This document shows positions 11,995-24,496 of a stretch of 64,000 nt of DNA, in pieces; position 1 is the stretch's first letter; every line of letters begins with the position of its first letter. Below the pieces are notes generated by a model. The model saw nothing but the letters and a program-made list of their open reading frames with translations. It was not told the origin of the DNA and ran no database searches. The position numbers were made by a program, and so were the translations under genes. Source of the stretch: Ascidia mentula (taxonomy: Eukaryota; Chordata; Ascidiacea; Phlebobranchia; Ascidiidae); NCBI GenBank assembly GCA_947561715.1, contig OX387197.1, positions 14,877,001 to 14,941,000 of the forward strand, given 5' to 3'.

Positions 11995-12705
11995 TTGAGA
12001 TATTCAGCAGCCCTGCGAGTAAATTCTGCCTCGCTAAGATCTGGGTGATGGTTGCCGCGTATGCTTTCAAATAAAGGTAGTGCGAAACCTGCTTGGAAGT
12101 AACGTCAGTCAAAAACATGAAACAACACCACTTACCTAATATTACTGCTAAAAATGATGAATCTGCAAAAGCAAACTTCCCATGGTTTCCTCTCAAGTTC
12201 AAAACAATCTGGAAATAAAACCTATGTTTACAATATAAAGACTACAAATACTTACGTTTTAATTGTTTTGTTAACAGATTCACGCTTGGTGTAACCTCCT
12301 AATCTTATCTGTGCAACCTGAAATTTTAAAATGTATATACCTTGAGAAGATTATTTTTGAAGTTAACCGACAAGGAAAAACAGTGCATGTGCTTTACTGA
12401 CAATGTCAAGTTCTAGCTGTATTGCACATTATCTTGTTGGAATAATTAAAAACCGATGAACCAGAAATTAAACATACATTTTTGGCATCCGCTGAAGGAA
12501 TAATTTCCGACTGACATAATCTTGACTGCTTTTTAATGTTTTGTTATGTATCATACCAGTTTCTGTGTATGCTCTGGGTCGTCTAAAGTGTGCAGCTGAT
12601 TCTGTATATATATGATTTGGTCCGACTGGTATGCATCTCTAGAATTACTTGATTTAATATTTTCCTTTATGTCAAGCAACATGCTGAACACTCTCTTTTG
12701 AAATC
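11995..12705 (-). pseudogene. DUF4806-like gene fragment, 4 exons (copy A)
   Basis: Four exons can be read on the minus strand: 12,557-12,705, 12,256-12,308, 12,136-12,208 and 11,995-12,088, all with GT-AG borders. They encode FQKRVFSMLLDI, then LGGYTKRESV, then NLRGNHGKFAFADS, then a helical segment (LFESIRGNHHPDLSEAEF). The order LGG-TxRE, N-RG-GK-AF and a terminal helix matches the DUF4806 domain as I know it; function unknown. An exon ending in SNVGG before a donor lies further upstream (12,757-12,960). A second copy in the opposite orientation lies at 50.8-52.2 kb, so this is a mobile or duplicated gene. No full start or stop is assigned. Confidence 0.55.
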
Positions 12706-13650
12706 CTAGATATGAAATGACTACATTCACATGATTTATGCAACTTACGCTCCTCCGACATTGGATATGACCTCTTTTTTTTTCTGCTGTCTAAATAAAG
12801 TATATAAATTAGTGAATTGTACTGTACAATCTTTGGCATTAACACAGTGATGCGGCAGCAGCGCTACACAACCGGAAGCCTGCCACAAAAGATATTCCAC
12901 CAAATTGTTTGTATTATTCGTGAGCAATGAGAGAAATGTGGTAACTGAAAAATGAAAATAAAACACCGTTACGAAATTAATAGAATAACAAAAATGCCTT
13001 TGTGACTATCCTTTGCATACAGCGTTACAGTAGCAATATCCTTGAAACGTTTACGAAATGAAAAGAAATAAAGAGGAAAAAGACGCGTTTATATAGAGGT
13101 TGACCTTGAAAATGAGAAACTATAGAAAAATTAACACAAAATTAATGAAGCGGAACAAATGACAAGTGACGCGTGGAACAGAAAAAGGCGATAAAAGAAA
13201 GTTGCACTGCAGCAACAAGTATCCGGTGCGTTGCAGTCACATGGCTCCTCAAGAATGTCTATGTGCCGGGACATTTTCCCTAATACAGTTTGTGTCTCCT
13301 CGTTGGGTGAATCGGACCGGAATAGAAGCACCAGTTTCTGAACAGGTCGGTCCAAGGTCGTGCAGTTCCCAGCCCCGTCAGCAACCACCAGTGTAACTTT
13401 TCGAACAAGTCCATCCTCAGATGGTTGGACTTTACTAACACGTCCGAGCTTCCATTGGCTTCGTGGTAAGTTGTCCTCCTTTAAAGTTGAGAGTTGTCTG
13501 TTGCCACTTCGGACGAACTTGAAGAGTCTAGATGTACTCTCTCCGCCAACGAGACCAGAACTGGTTGAGCATGAACTGAACTCTTCTACAGCGTCGCTTT
13601 AGGTAGAGATCCGCTTTCTGAAAAACACCTGGGGGTGGAAGTAGTACCTT

Positions 13651-14192
13651 CATGGGCGTATCCAGGGGGGGGGGTCCGAGGGGTCCGGACCCCCCCCTTT
13701 TGTGAAATATTTTGGTCTTTTTTGATAACCAAACAAACGCCACTGTATTTTTTGTCAAAATCCGCGTGAAAACCAGAAATTTTCTTTGACGTTGACCCCA
13801 AAACCGCATCGTGTTGCATTCGCCATTGTTTCCAAACAGGGAGCATTGTTCCCGAACACTTGGCATTGTTGCCAAACATGTTGCATTGTTACGAAACAAG
13901 TGTCATTTTTCGTCAGTTCATGGACGAAACGTCGTTTTTCAGTGGCCACGTTGTAATGACAAGCGGTTTATTTGCGTGATAGTCAATTAGTTTAGTTGTT
14001 AAACTTTCCATAGCGTTACACAAATGCGCAAGCCAGAAAGCCACCGTTTATGTGACGATTGGCGCGAACACCGGCGTTCGTATTTTGCGATTCTCGCCCA
14101 CAATAGTTTATACTTAGTTTGTACTTGAAAATCGGGGAATTCCCTAAACAAATTTGGACGCGCCCCTTTAAAAATTCCTGGATACGCCCCTG
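13651..14192. mobile_element. hAT-type MITE with 8-bp target duplication
   Basis: The ends are CATGGGCGTATCCAGG and CCTGGATACGCCCCTG, and AGTACCTT is duplicated on both sides (13,643-13,650 and 14,193-14,200). The interior has a G run and C run hairpin (about 13,663-13,697) and about five imperfect 20-bp units with GCATTGTTNCCNAACA (about 13,815-13,915). No transposase. It sits inside BEL integrase sequence. Confidence 0.85.
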
Positions 14193-14984
14193 AGTACCTT
14201 AGATTTCATTGTAAGTACATGATTTGAGGTAATAGGTTCGGGTACCCCAGCTTCACTGACAAAATTAAATCCCAGTGGTCGGGAATTAACGATATTTTCC
14301 ACTTCGGTTAAAAATGTTCGAAATGATTCATCACTCCACATTGCATTAACAAAGGCTCAAGAACACTTCTGACTGTCCGAATTTGTCTTTCCCAAACACC
14401 TCCCATATGACTCGCAGAAGGAACATTAAATTTAAAGTCAACCCAGTCACAATTATGCCTCGAAATAAAGTCCGGTTTAGCATTTTCATTACGCAATTTA
14501 AAAAATTCATTGTGTGCCCCAACAAAATTTGTACCTCTATCACATCTCATAAGACGAACTGGACCTCGACGGGCAAGAACACGTCTAAGGGCATTTATCC
14601 AAGTGTATTGCTCTGGATGACATGCATGTAAATAAAACTCCATACCGTTTTAAATTGGACCTTTTTTCTTTGATAGCAAATGGACCAAATAAATCAACTC
14701 CACAGTTTGAAAAAAGAGGACATTCTGCCATTCTGGGATATCATTTTTCATCAATGATCCCCTGAATCTTCATGGTGACCGTTTTAGTTGTTCAACAGTC
14801 ATGCCTCTACTTGCACCGTCACTTGGGTTATCTTTTCCACTGACAAAATACCAGGAATTTTTATCAGTCTTATTTTGTATATCCTGAACCCGATTGGCAA
14901 TATACACAGGAAACCGTCTTGCCTCATCATTTATGTAACCCAAAATTACTTGGCTATCAGTCCAGAAATACTCTTTAACATTAG

Positions 14985-15534
14985 TGTAACGGCAGAATTT
15001 GCGCGTCTGGCACCGCGCCGTCGTCACACCAAGAAGGAATGTCAATTTCCAAAAACGCGTGTATTTGCCACACGGGCACAGGCACTTGACAACACGTACG
15101 AGGTACACGTGCAAGAACACGAACACGAGCACGTACACGGATACGAGCAAGAACACGAACACGGTTTTCTGTGAAGAAAACGTACACTAAGATTCCAGTT
15201 AAGCAATGTTAATAAAAATACCCTTACCGGAGTTTTGAGCCAGATCACACGAAACATCAACACACCAATCCGATTAATATATCTTACAGCAACTTATTCA
15301 ACCTTATTCAAATAGAATCAAGGCAACTCTAGCTTTAGTAAAATAAGCTTGACATTAAATTCAGCACGCTACACGTGGTACCTAACAACTCAGTTTTACG
15401 AAGCATGGCAGAAGGAAAAAAGTTCTCTTGCATTATGATGTCACATACAAGGCAAAATTGATATTGTGTTGAAATACAATTATATGTTTACTGTGTGACG
15501 CAGGGGTTGTGCATGAGTGATTTTCGATGTTACA
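14985..15534 (-). mobile_element. Solo LTR, copy A (550 bp)
   Basis: On the minus strand it begins TGTAACATCGAAAATCAC and ends CTGCCGTTACA, with ATTAG duplicated on both sides (14,980-14,984 and 15,535-15,539). It is homologous to the LTR at 23,773-24,235. A stretch of GAACACGA/CACGAGCACG hexamer-like repeats (about 15,110-15,165) is expanded here. The repeat explains the length difference in part. Confidence 0.85.
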
Positions 15535-16297
15535 ATTAGGGAGAGACATTTCTCTTTTGAGGTAACTGCTCATTTTTGCTGATATTACTACAGCATTTAA
15601 GGGTGCAACTCTTGCATTGCCAATGACAAAAGAGAAACTCACCAAACCATTCTCATCAACCTGACGAAGGTAGGAGCACTGCCCTAAACCATGTTCACAG
15701 GCATCTGAAAAGTGATGCAGTTCAAAAGTTTGGGGGGTTGAAAAATTATCAGGTTTGTAACAACGTTTTGCTTTCAATTGGCCAAGCAACAAAACCTCCT
15801 TACGCCACCTTTCCCACAGGCTTTTCAATTCATCCGGAATGGGTTCATCCCAATTCCGCTTTTTTTGCACAGCTGTTGCAGTATCCGCTTTCCTTCCACC
15901 ACTGGAGCAACAAAACCCAAAGGATCACAAATAGAACTAACAGTGGATAGTATTCCTCTTCTTGTAAAAGGCAAATCCTTAAAAACAACATGGAACTTAA
16001 AACAATTACTTTCAATACACCATGTCAAACCTAAAACCCTTTCAATTGACAGCACACATTCACCAAAATCCTTCAAGGATTCAGTTCGAAGTTCTTGCGG
16101 AATATCCTTGATCACATCCCTACTGTCTGAACAAAACTTATGCAGAAGAAGTCCTGCCCTTGCACACAATCCACAACTGGACAGAATTAAATCCTTTGCT
16201 TCAGTACTGGAACCTACAGAAATAATAGTGCATCTATCATGTCATATTAAAGAACAGTTCCCAGTATCGTGATGCTATTGTTTAACACGCAATTGCT

Positions 16298-18000
16298 TTG
16301 TACCGACACCAACCTGTTACAATTAGCCACGGGCACTTTCCAAACTCACGTCAACTCGATTTGAACCAACTTCTTTGTTATCCTCAGATCAATGGTAAGT
16401 TCTCGTTGGTTTACGATGCGAGCAATTATGCTGTAGGCGCGTCATTGAATCAGAACAATAAAGGCGTATGGGAGTCCATCGCATTCTCCAAGGCATTAAA
16501 TAACGCGCAGAAAAATTACAGTACCTTCGACAGAGAGTTGCTTGGGATGTATTTAGCGATCAAGCATTTTAAGGATATACTGCAGGGAAGGAATTTTAAT
16601 GTTGTCTCAGATCATTTACCTTTGGTTAAGGCTTTCCGATCAAAGACGAGCAATTTCACTCCGAGGCAAAACCGTCATTTGGATTATATTGCCCAGTATA
16701 CAAGCGATGTTGAATTCCTGAGTGATTTTCAAAATGTAGTAGCAGATGGTCTTTCCCGAATCGAAGTAAATGCAATTTCACTAAATGACAGCTTACTTTC
16801 GTTGAATGATTTAGCTCAGATACGGACTTTTAGGAAAGTTTACAGGACTTGTATGGTTCATTGGAGCTAACAGAAAGGCAAGTTCCTAACAGTGATTTAA
16901 AGTTGATTGGCGATTTTTCCACAGGAAGCTTTAGACATATTGTTCCTCATGCTTTGAGGAAACGTGCTTTTCACACGCTTCACGGATTATCTCATCCAGG
17001 TGTAAAAGCGACACGCTGCTTGGTGGCTAGTCGTTTTGTTTGGCACGGTCTTAATCGAGACGTTAATGAGATTTGGTGATTTGGTGCGCCATTGCGGGTT
17101 TCGACAGATCGCGGTAGTCAGTTTACCTCTAAAGCATTCAATGATTTTTGTGTGCAATTTGGCATAAAATTACAACAAACCACGGTTTATAATCCAGCAG
17201 GAAACGGATTCATCGAGGTACAACATAAGTATTTAAAATCTGCTCTCAAAGCTCATAATCAACCAAATAATTGGAACGCCAATTTAGGTCTTGTACTTTT
17301 GGGTTTACGCAGCGTTTTTAAGCCAGACATAGGTGCATGTGCTGCTGAATTAGTCTATTGCCAAACGTTAAGATTACCTGGTGAATTTTTTGAGGAAATT
17401 GTACCGGAAACATCTTTATCAAATTATTCCAAGCAATTAACCGCATTTATGTCACATTTGAACTTTGCAAATCGTAAGCCGCAGAGACCGATCATAAGGT
17501 TCACAGGCTTCGCAGCCAAGCTGGATCAGCCACTTTTCCCGACAAGTCGGAGCGAGATCTGAAAAATCAAGCTCCCGGTGAGGTTTGAACTCACGACCCT
17601 GGGCTAACCAGGCCAAACGCTCTACCAACTTAGCTACAGGAGCTCAGTGGCTTCACGGGGTATATTGTAGCCAAGGTACACTGGTGCGCAAGCGCACAAC
17701 TTGTCAGGCGACCTTCACATGCGTAGAGGATCTCCACCACCGTAATCAGACAACGCAGAATGCGTAAGCATGGCATTACTTCTCCGCAGAGACCGATTAA
17801 TGTTTATGTCGACCCGTTCTAGCGAGCTGCACACATGTTTTTGTGAGAGTACACGCCAAGAAAGGGACATTATATCCAGCTTATGATGGTCCATATAAGG
17901 TGTTGAATAAACATCCAAAGTTTTTCACCTTGGCTATAAACGGACGAGAAAACACAGTAACCATTGATCGACTTAAAGTCACTATTACCAAAAACAAATA
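16298..18000 (+). pseudogene. Ty3/Gypsy pol fragment (RNase H, integrase)
   Basis: RNase H comes first (VYDASNYAVGASL, TFDRELLGMYLAI, VVSDHLPL, about 16,390-16,760). A zinc-binding HHCC-type segment follows (HTLHGLSHPGVKATR, about 16,975). Then comes the integrase core from the second catalytic Asp (STDRGSQFTS, about 17,100) with NPAGNGFIEV supplying the Glu region. Around 17,075-17,095 about 100 residues are deleted, including the first catalytic Asp and the second Cys pair. A 291-bp SINE (17,493-17,783) interrupts the C-terminus, which resumes as YDGPYKVLNKHPKFF and VTIDRLK to about 17,998. A RRIIRKPFRYRD-like tail may continue to about 18,150. Dead copy. The flank 18,230-18,840 shows no recognisable domain. 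Confidence 0.85.
17493..17783 (-). mobile_element. tRNA-related SINE, copy A
   Basis: A 14-bp duplication CCGCAGAGACCGAT flanks it (17,479-17,492 and 17,784-17,797), and the Gypsy frame resumes beyond. On the minus strand a 73-nt tRNA-like cloverleaf (17,571-17,643) with A- and B-box sequences lies in the middle rather than at the 5' end. The unit ends in GCGAAGCCTGTGAACC next to the left duplication. A-box and anticodon stem each carry a change relative to the copy at 50.2 kb. Confidence 0.8.
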
Positions 18001-18837
18001 ATCCAAATGTTCATACAGATTCATCTATAGATACAGGCGTAATAACTGATACTTCTGTTATTTCCGACGTTGCTCCACTTATCGTTTCCCCTGATCAGGA
18101 TACACACGTCACTAGAAGATGACGCATAATCCGAAAACCTTTTCGATATCGAGATTAGACACGAACCAACAACAAAATGTACCAGTTAGGTTTTGTCTTT
18201 GTAATATAAATTTTCATGGAGCTGGTTCATAGTGGAATGCAGCCATTTAAACTTTGTCACGAAGCATTATATAAGGGGGAATACGCCATACCAGAACCCA
18301 CCATCTGTAAAAAACAAGACTCAAAATATTCCTGTCAAATTTTTTGAATCATCTTTCCAATTTCATTTCTATTTTTTTGGAGGTAAATTCCACACTAAGA
18401 AATCCATGGCCAAAGCACCACCGTCTTCATGGGCCTGTGAAGATTGGCAACGCACTCATAGCGCAGCCCTAATAGGACGATTAACCCAATCCGCTAATAA
18501 TGTTTGGTCATCCTCTTAATGAAGTAAAGGTAAATTATAGATGGCCTACTTCTTCAAAGGGAATTGTTTATAATGGTGTTTTGACAAAGTCCACTATTTT
18601 ATATGATCCCATACATAAACAAATGAAGGGTGCATGAGGAATTATGTCAAAATGCAATATCCATCGTGGTAGCTGCACAGTAGGAACACGTATTTTTACA
18701 TGGACTGTACCGCATAAAGTCGACTGCCCAGTAGTCACACCCTTAGGAACTCATGGATTTACTTTACACTTTAGACAGGATGAGAATATATACCGTCTAG
18801 AGGTAAAAGATTTTGGCCCGAGTGTTCACCACCATAA

Positions 18838-19370
18838 AAGTCGACTCGTAACCGGGTCACGTGATTTTCAAATTCGACGCGCGAAAACGACGAATTTACA
18901 TGGGGCTTTTAAGTCAGCTTAAGTTAAGCTGTCTCGGGCTGACAGGCTGTAAATTCAGACTCTGCAACAAATAAATCATCAATATTTCTGATCTTAGCAT
19001 GCAGAGAAAAGACTTTCTGCAAATTGGTCCTTGATTATAATGTTAGTTTACATTGCCAGATATATATAATAGATGATTTAACCAGAAAGCCTGCTTCAAC
19101 CCATATTTTTTAATTTCTGATCAAACTAAAAGGCTGAATTTTCATGGAATACTTCACTTAAGTGAAAATTGTATGTTTAGTTGAATTAATTGTCTCTATC
19201 CTTCTTTACACTTTCAGAACCTGTCCAATCCCATGTACAATTGAGTGGCAGAAAAGGCTGGACGGAATGTTTCATACCAGCCCAATGTTGAATAATTAGA
19301 AGCAAATATACAGAAGATGTGATAGTTACATAACATAAACTTGTGTCATGGTGTTCCTGTCATATTTGCC
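18838..19370 (+). repeat. Dispersed repeat family R1, copy a (truncated)
   Basis: It starts AGTCGACTCGTAACCGG and GTCACGTGATTTTCAAA and matches 43,740-44,300 and 53,720-54,290 over several hundred bases, including TGAGTGTCAGAAAAG-like and CATACCAGCCCAAT blocks. The left tip TAACCCTGTTTACATG present in the other copies is missing. See the R1 element at 43.7 kb. Confidence 0.65.
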
Positions 19371-19868
19371 ATGAAAGGCTATGAATGGCAAGATGACGAC
19401 TACCCAAAAAATTGAAGAAACCTACAATAAACTGGACAGAAAAAATGATTATGGATATATTTACCAGTCTTAAATATTAGGAGGAAAATGTTAACTAAAT
19501 CAGAAATTACTAATTTCTTATTGTTACAATCCCTGTTTTAACTGCAGTAAGGTTCAGAGTGACTTCAGAGTAAGACACTATACCATAAAAGTATCATAAT
19601 AATTTTATGTAATGTTTTACATGTGGGGTAATTACTGGACACTGTCCGACAATTACCCCGCATGTGTCCAATAATTAACCTAATTGGACGGAAAAACACT
19701 AAAATATCTTCTAAAATAGGTACAATAGATCAATACTTTCATTTGGGATCACAGCAGGCCTTATCCAGAACAAACAAAAATATTCAACTTGAACTTTGAG
19801 AAATTTCGCAACGTTTTTAGAAATCGTCCAATAATTACCCCACTTGACTATATATGTATTTGAGTGTT
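19371..19868 (+). repeat. Copy of the 3' tail of the jerky/pogo-like element
   Basis: It matches 36,171-36,748 from TGCCATGAAAGGC to AATTACCCCACTTGAC, including the inverted GGGGTAATTACTGGACA sites. The transposase part is absent on its left, where R1 sequence abuts. Confidence 0.65.
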
Positions 19869-22800
19869 AAAATATGTAGCTTACAATTTCATTTTGAAAT
19901 AATATTTAATCGTGCACTAAAAACAAGGTTGAGGATAAAACAGCTCTTTCTCAACATGCCGCCGAAACAGGACATGCGGTGGGATGGTTTTAGAGTCATT
20001 GAACATTAATACGCTGACAAAAAGCAAACTCTGTTTCCACCGGTGTACCGACACTAGCTAAAAAATTATGCCGATTGACATCGCGCACTTAAAAAACTGT
20101 CGAACATGCCGATCTTACTCAATTGCTGTTAAAAGACGTCACCAAATACGCTGATAACTTTGAAAGGTCAAATGTGCGCCCTGCTGAATCATCATCATCT
20201 TTTGAAGAAGATGGTAAATCGACTGAATCATGCTTGCTATTTCAAACTATTACCCCTTGCAGTTCTTCTCAGGAAGTCGATTAGTCACCGCAAATAACAC
20301 AGCAACTACGCTTTTTTTTCATTTCGCTTCTCACACATGATTGGCGGAAACTTACAGTCCTGAAAAGTAGACTTACGTATTTGGTATAGGACACCAAAAA
20401 GTTTCTTGTTGCAAAAATAAACCTTTGTCTATGACGTGCACACTACTAAACATTTGTTGTAAAGAATACGAGTTTTCATAAGTGTCCAATAAATATAGAC
20501 AAGCTGTTTTGCACAGCACCTGGGGCACTCGCAGCACATTTCCAAAATGGTGCCCCAGGTGCTAATTATCCTCGGGTTCGAAATCGACAACCTCAAGTAA
20601 GAGTTGGAAATTCAACTGTTGAGGTCCAAGTTTTGTTTTGCAGGAAAGAAAAAATATGCCCAGATGGTAAAGTGGCGGATTATATATATTGATTTTCACT
20701 TTTGCTTTGGACATGCAAGAGTAAGTAAATGTTCATTTACACGTACCAAACTAGAAAAAAAATAACCCACTTATTTTACTTTTTTAGTATGAACAAAATG
20801 CCAAAGAAAGCAAAGTAAGTAGCCTGATTGCTCAACACTTATCATGAATAATGTAAGTATTTGTTTCTATTAATCACATTGCTATTTTTGGTTCATAAAG
20901 TATTATAATTTTTTTACTGACATGATGTTGTGTGTTTTTTTGTGTAGACAAGGTTACCACACTGACCCGTAACTTCAAATTCGGGCGCAGATTCGACGTG
21001 GTTTGTGCGTTCACAAAGGCTATTGTCGTGCGTCAGTGCTGCTGATGATTTTTACTAGCTGAGTTTGTACTTCGCTGTGTGGGCACGTCGAGCATTATTT
21101 ACTGCATAACACATTGAATATTCATAAATAAAATTGATCGTTCAAACAGAAATTTAAAAATGTGATAAATGCTGCAACTAACATTTTTGTGTGCTACTGG
21201 TTTGCAATTACTCGCTTTGTCGCAAAAAAGAAGTAATGTCTTAAGATTAAACTGACTGACGAATACGGTTAAAAGTGTGTCTTTATGTGTAAAGAAGGGA
21301 CGATTTTCTAAAACGGTTATCGCATATAATGCCATTACTTCAAAAGCAAATTACGTTCCCAGCTTGTTTTAGCTTATTCTGCAAATTTGTTAATTTTCTC
21401 TAAAAGTCTGTTCTTTCCATACCTTCAAAAGTCGTGTTACTTCAAAGCCTGCATACCATGTCAAAATACTAGACTCAATAGGCAGAAATTATACAAGGTT
21501 TACAACTGGTTTCTTTGAAAACAAATCGGAATGTTTGTTTTATTTGAATTGCAGGACAACAACGATACGGAGGAACTTTTCGGTTCATGCTTCACTCCCG
21601 AGGAAGAAAAAAAAAACAGGTAACACAAGTCATTGCTATTCTTTTAAATGCAGGGTAGATGTCAAACTCGCAAATAATTTTACTGTTGTTGGATTTTTGA
21701 AAACATTTTAATATTTCTACATCCATTTCGCTGTATATGCCTGTATTGCTGAACAAATGGGCTTATATACGCCACAGCAATGGCTACACAGCAAGTCAAC
21801 ATATCACTGGCTAAAAGAAACCTTCATTTGCCCATAACATCATATTGATGTGTTTCTATATTACTGCGTTTACATGTCCAATTTTTGGGCCTAGTACTAG
21901 GCCTAACTTTCCAAACATGGTCATCGCATCATGACTCAGCGAAATTACTGGGCCCAAAACGTCGTTTTTTTAGGCCTACTATACCAGGTGGCCTACACAG
22001 TTGAAGCTCAGCCTAAAAATTTGCCGGGTTTATTGTGCTGACCATTCTGTTGCTTTTTGCGCATTAACGCATTTGTAACGTCCGTTGAACGCGCCCCGGT
22101 TCTTGGCGCGGAACGTCACACGAGGCGGAATTCCCGCAGTTAAAACGCGTATCTTTAATGGGCCTCAAACTCGCTCGCTCACTCAGTTGATGTTATGTTT
22201 GTTATCGAATGTGCAGTACGCGACGTCGGGAGGAGACGAAAGACACGTATAGGACACGTGGACCCTTAGAACACGGTTTCTACACAGAAGGCAATGTGTC
22301 AAACAAATACACTTCACGTAGATAATTACAGCATAAGGCTCACCAACTATTTGGGAACCGGAAAACTCTGGACCACAAAGACGGTCCAAGCAGTTACTGT
22401 CGCACACCTAAACGAAACAGGCAACATAAACTACAATGCGCCACTATGACGTAACACACACAATGCTTACCGATAACTTTGGGCGACAGAAGATTGAATA
22501 CCACACGCTTCACGTGTGTACAAATGCAAGAGAGACACTGTGAGTACAAAGACAGCGTCAACATCGTGTGTAAACTTAATCACATTAACAAGGGCAGCTA
22601 TGCTGTTCAGCGAACTGACTTCTAAGTCGTCGCAGTTAAATTTGCCAAAATTACAATTTACACATTTCGGTTATTTGATTCTTGAGTCGTTTCACACATA
22701 TGTACAAATAGACTCACCAGAAAATGTCCGCTCGCAACACAAAAAAACTTTTGCAAGAATGAAAATGACGTAGCACTGTGCTGCACAGTTGTCGGACACA

Positions 22801-23484
22801 AAAAGGACAAAACCACGTTGCGTTGTCACTTAAAAATTGGTCTCTTATTATTGCGTCACAGACCGTATGATATTGCAACACACATTAGTGTAGAGAAAAA
22901 TGCGCATTCATAGAAATCGGCAATTACTGGCAAACAAGATGTAACAGCATTGGAAAACTAATTTTGATAATTTGGTGATTTTTTTCGCGTTATAGGTTTT
23001 CAATTTTGCGCTGTAGGTTACACTTTGCGGGTGTTTATCGTTTTTGCAACTTCTATTTTTTAACCTGCGGGAGCAGGATCTGTGACCCACTTCAGTACCA
23101 TCAGTTGCCAATTTTTCCTGCATTTAATTAATTAGCTTTAGTTAGGTAGTAATTTTACTGTGAGTAATACCATTTTGTGGTTAGCATTGTGTTTATCTTG
23201 TTTCACTTTTGTAGACAGAGTGATAAAATCATAGTAATAGACTTTGTTGAACTACACTGTTTTAAAATGGAGAAGCACATTTTAGTAATATATAATTGTA
23301 TTGCATTGTACGTGTGTGCAATGATTTCAAAATCAAGACAGCCAAGAAGAAGAAAGGAACACCTCATGATAGCACACTTTTTGCATTGTCGACTACGAAC
23401 AAGAAGATTTTGGATGCGCAACAGCTAATAGGCAAAACCCAAACCTTTTTTTGTACTTTTGTACTACAATGTTTGTAATTTGCA
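19869..23484. other. Unassigned repeat-rich interval
   Basis: No confident gene. A broken reading frame at 19,957-20,284 starts MPPKQDMRWDGF and ends with a serine-rich acidic tail after several stops. A short open segment with good splice borders lies at about 21,555-21,619 (NNDTEELFGSCFTPEEE). A possible LTR start, TGTAACGTCCG, lies at about 22,074, but I find no matching end. At 22,900-23,480 only weak Harbinger-like upstream exons may exist. Confidence 0.3.
20515..20563. repeat. Perfect 14-bp hairpin
   Basis: AGCACCTGGGGCAC (20,515-20,528) pairs fully with GTGCCCCAGGTGCT (20,550-20,563) around a 21-nt loop. It may be a tiny foldback element or a cruciform; no coding context. Confidence 0.7.
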
Positions 23485-24496
23485 GGTCAACCGATTGGTG
23501 GTCAAAGGTGTTCAAATCATTTTCGGAAAAGGAGCCTGGTAAAATTCATATTTCAGTGTAATGATTATAATGCTGTTACCAGGTTTTTCATGATTTGTTT
23601 TTATTTACCAGATTAAGGTGGGTTAGGCAACCTATATCATTAGAAATGATAATAGCCATAGGTTTATATAAGTTAGCTTCATCATGCGAGTACAGAGTTG
23701 TTGGTAACACTTTTGGTGTTCACAAGTTCCGTCGTTATGTACTGAGGTGGGTGATGTTTGTAATATTGTTAGTGTAACATCGAAAATCACTCGTACACAA
23801 CGTTGCGTCACACAGTATACGTAATTGAATTTCAACACAATGTCAATTTGGCCTTTTATGTGACGTCATAACGAAAAAGAACCTTTTTCCTTCTGCCATG
23901 CTTTGTACAACTGAGTTGTTAAGGTGCCACGAGAACGTGCTGTAATTGCTGTCAAGTGTATGTTACTGTGGCTAAAGTTGCCTATATTCTGTTTGAATAA
24001 GTTTGCATAGCAATATCAATCTGATTGATTTGCTGAGATTACTTGTGATCTGGCTCAAAACTCCGGTAAGGTTATTTTTATTAACAATGAACAACTGGTA
24101 TCTTAATGTACGTTTCTTCACAAAAAAACCGTGTTCGTGTTGTGATGTGTGCCAAATACACGCGTTTTCGGGAATTGAGATTCTTTCCTGGTGTAACGAC
24201 GGCGCGGTACCAGACGCGCAATTTCTGCCGTTATAGTTAGAATGTAAATTTGTTGTGTAGTTTTTGCAGGGCTCTGGCAAAAATGCGACGGCATTTTATA
24301 TTTTTACCTGATGATGCAGAGGCGCAACAAATAGCAAAACAAAATTTTCAAAAATGTGGCTTTCCACAAGCATATGGCGCTATAGATGGATGTCACATTG
24401 CTATTCAAGCTCCTAAAGAAGGCCTTAGAGATTATTTTAATAGAAAACGATTTCCATCGATGGTGTTGCAAGCGGTTGTTGATAACCGATACAGGT
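23485..24496 (+). pseudogene. Harbinger transposase exons with a solo LTR in an intron
   Basis: Exons include a short one with STDWWSKVFKSFSEKE (about 23,486-23,539), one with ISLEMIIAIGLYKLASSCEY and GNTFGVHKF (about 23,610-23,750), and one after GCAG at about 24,270 with RRHFIFLPDD, GAIDGCHIAIQAP and DYFNRKRFPS (to about 24,495). GAIDGCH is the first catalytic block of DDE_Tnp_4. The LTR at 23,773-24,235 lies between the second and third exons, so it probably sits in an intron. Later catalytic exons are not recognisable before 25 kb. The 24,500-25,170 stretch shows nothing else. Confidence 0.7.
23773..24235 (+). mobile_element. Solo LTR, copy B (463 bp)
   Basis: It begins TGTAACATCGAAAATCAC and ends CTGCCGTTATA, with GTTAG duplicated on both sides (23,768-23,772 and 24,236-24,240). 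It is homologous to copy A at 14,985-15,534 but in the plus orientation. The different target duplications show independent insertions. Confidence 0.85.

Larger units (their letters stand above)
13310..16265 (-). pseudogene. BEL/Pao retrotransposon pol (RT, RNase H, integrase), interrupted
   Basis: Read right to left, it shows a reverse transcriptase C-terminal segment (LLLHKFCSDSRDV, TRRGILSTVSSICDPLGFVAP, about 15,830-16,170). RNase H follows (HHFSDACEHGLG, FWTDSQVILGYI, GKDNPSDGASRG; 15,600-14,780). Then comes the integrase core (MRCDRGTNFVGA, SHMGGVWERQIR; 14,640-14,310), and the integrase C-terminus (PRSQWKLGRVSKVQPSEDG, DRPVQKLVLLF; 13,610-13,310). Two clean insertions split it: a hAT MITE at 13,651-14,192 and a solo LTR at 14,985-15,534. 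Coding meets itself across the MITE. The finger/palm N-part of RT and gag are missing; at about 16,265 it meets Gypsy sequence in the opposite direction. Losses upstream make it inactive. Confidence 0.85.

Noticed and set aside
13528..13949. Minus-strand frames with FGNN/CNTM repeats
   Set aside because: They lie in the MITE and mirror its 20-bp tandem array.
14981..15190. Cys/Arg/Val-rich open frames in 14.98-15.26 kb
   Set aside because: They lie inside the solo LTR and come from the hexamer-like tract; no homology.
22074..22800. LTR beginning TGTAACGTCCG
   Set aside because: No matching 3' tip or flanking duplication found.
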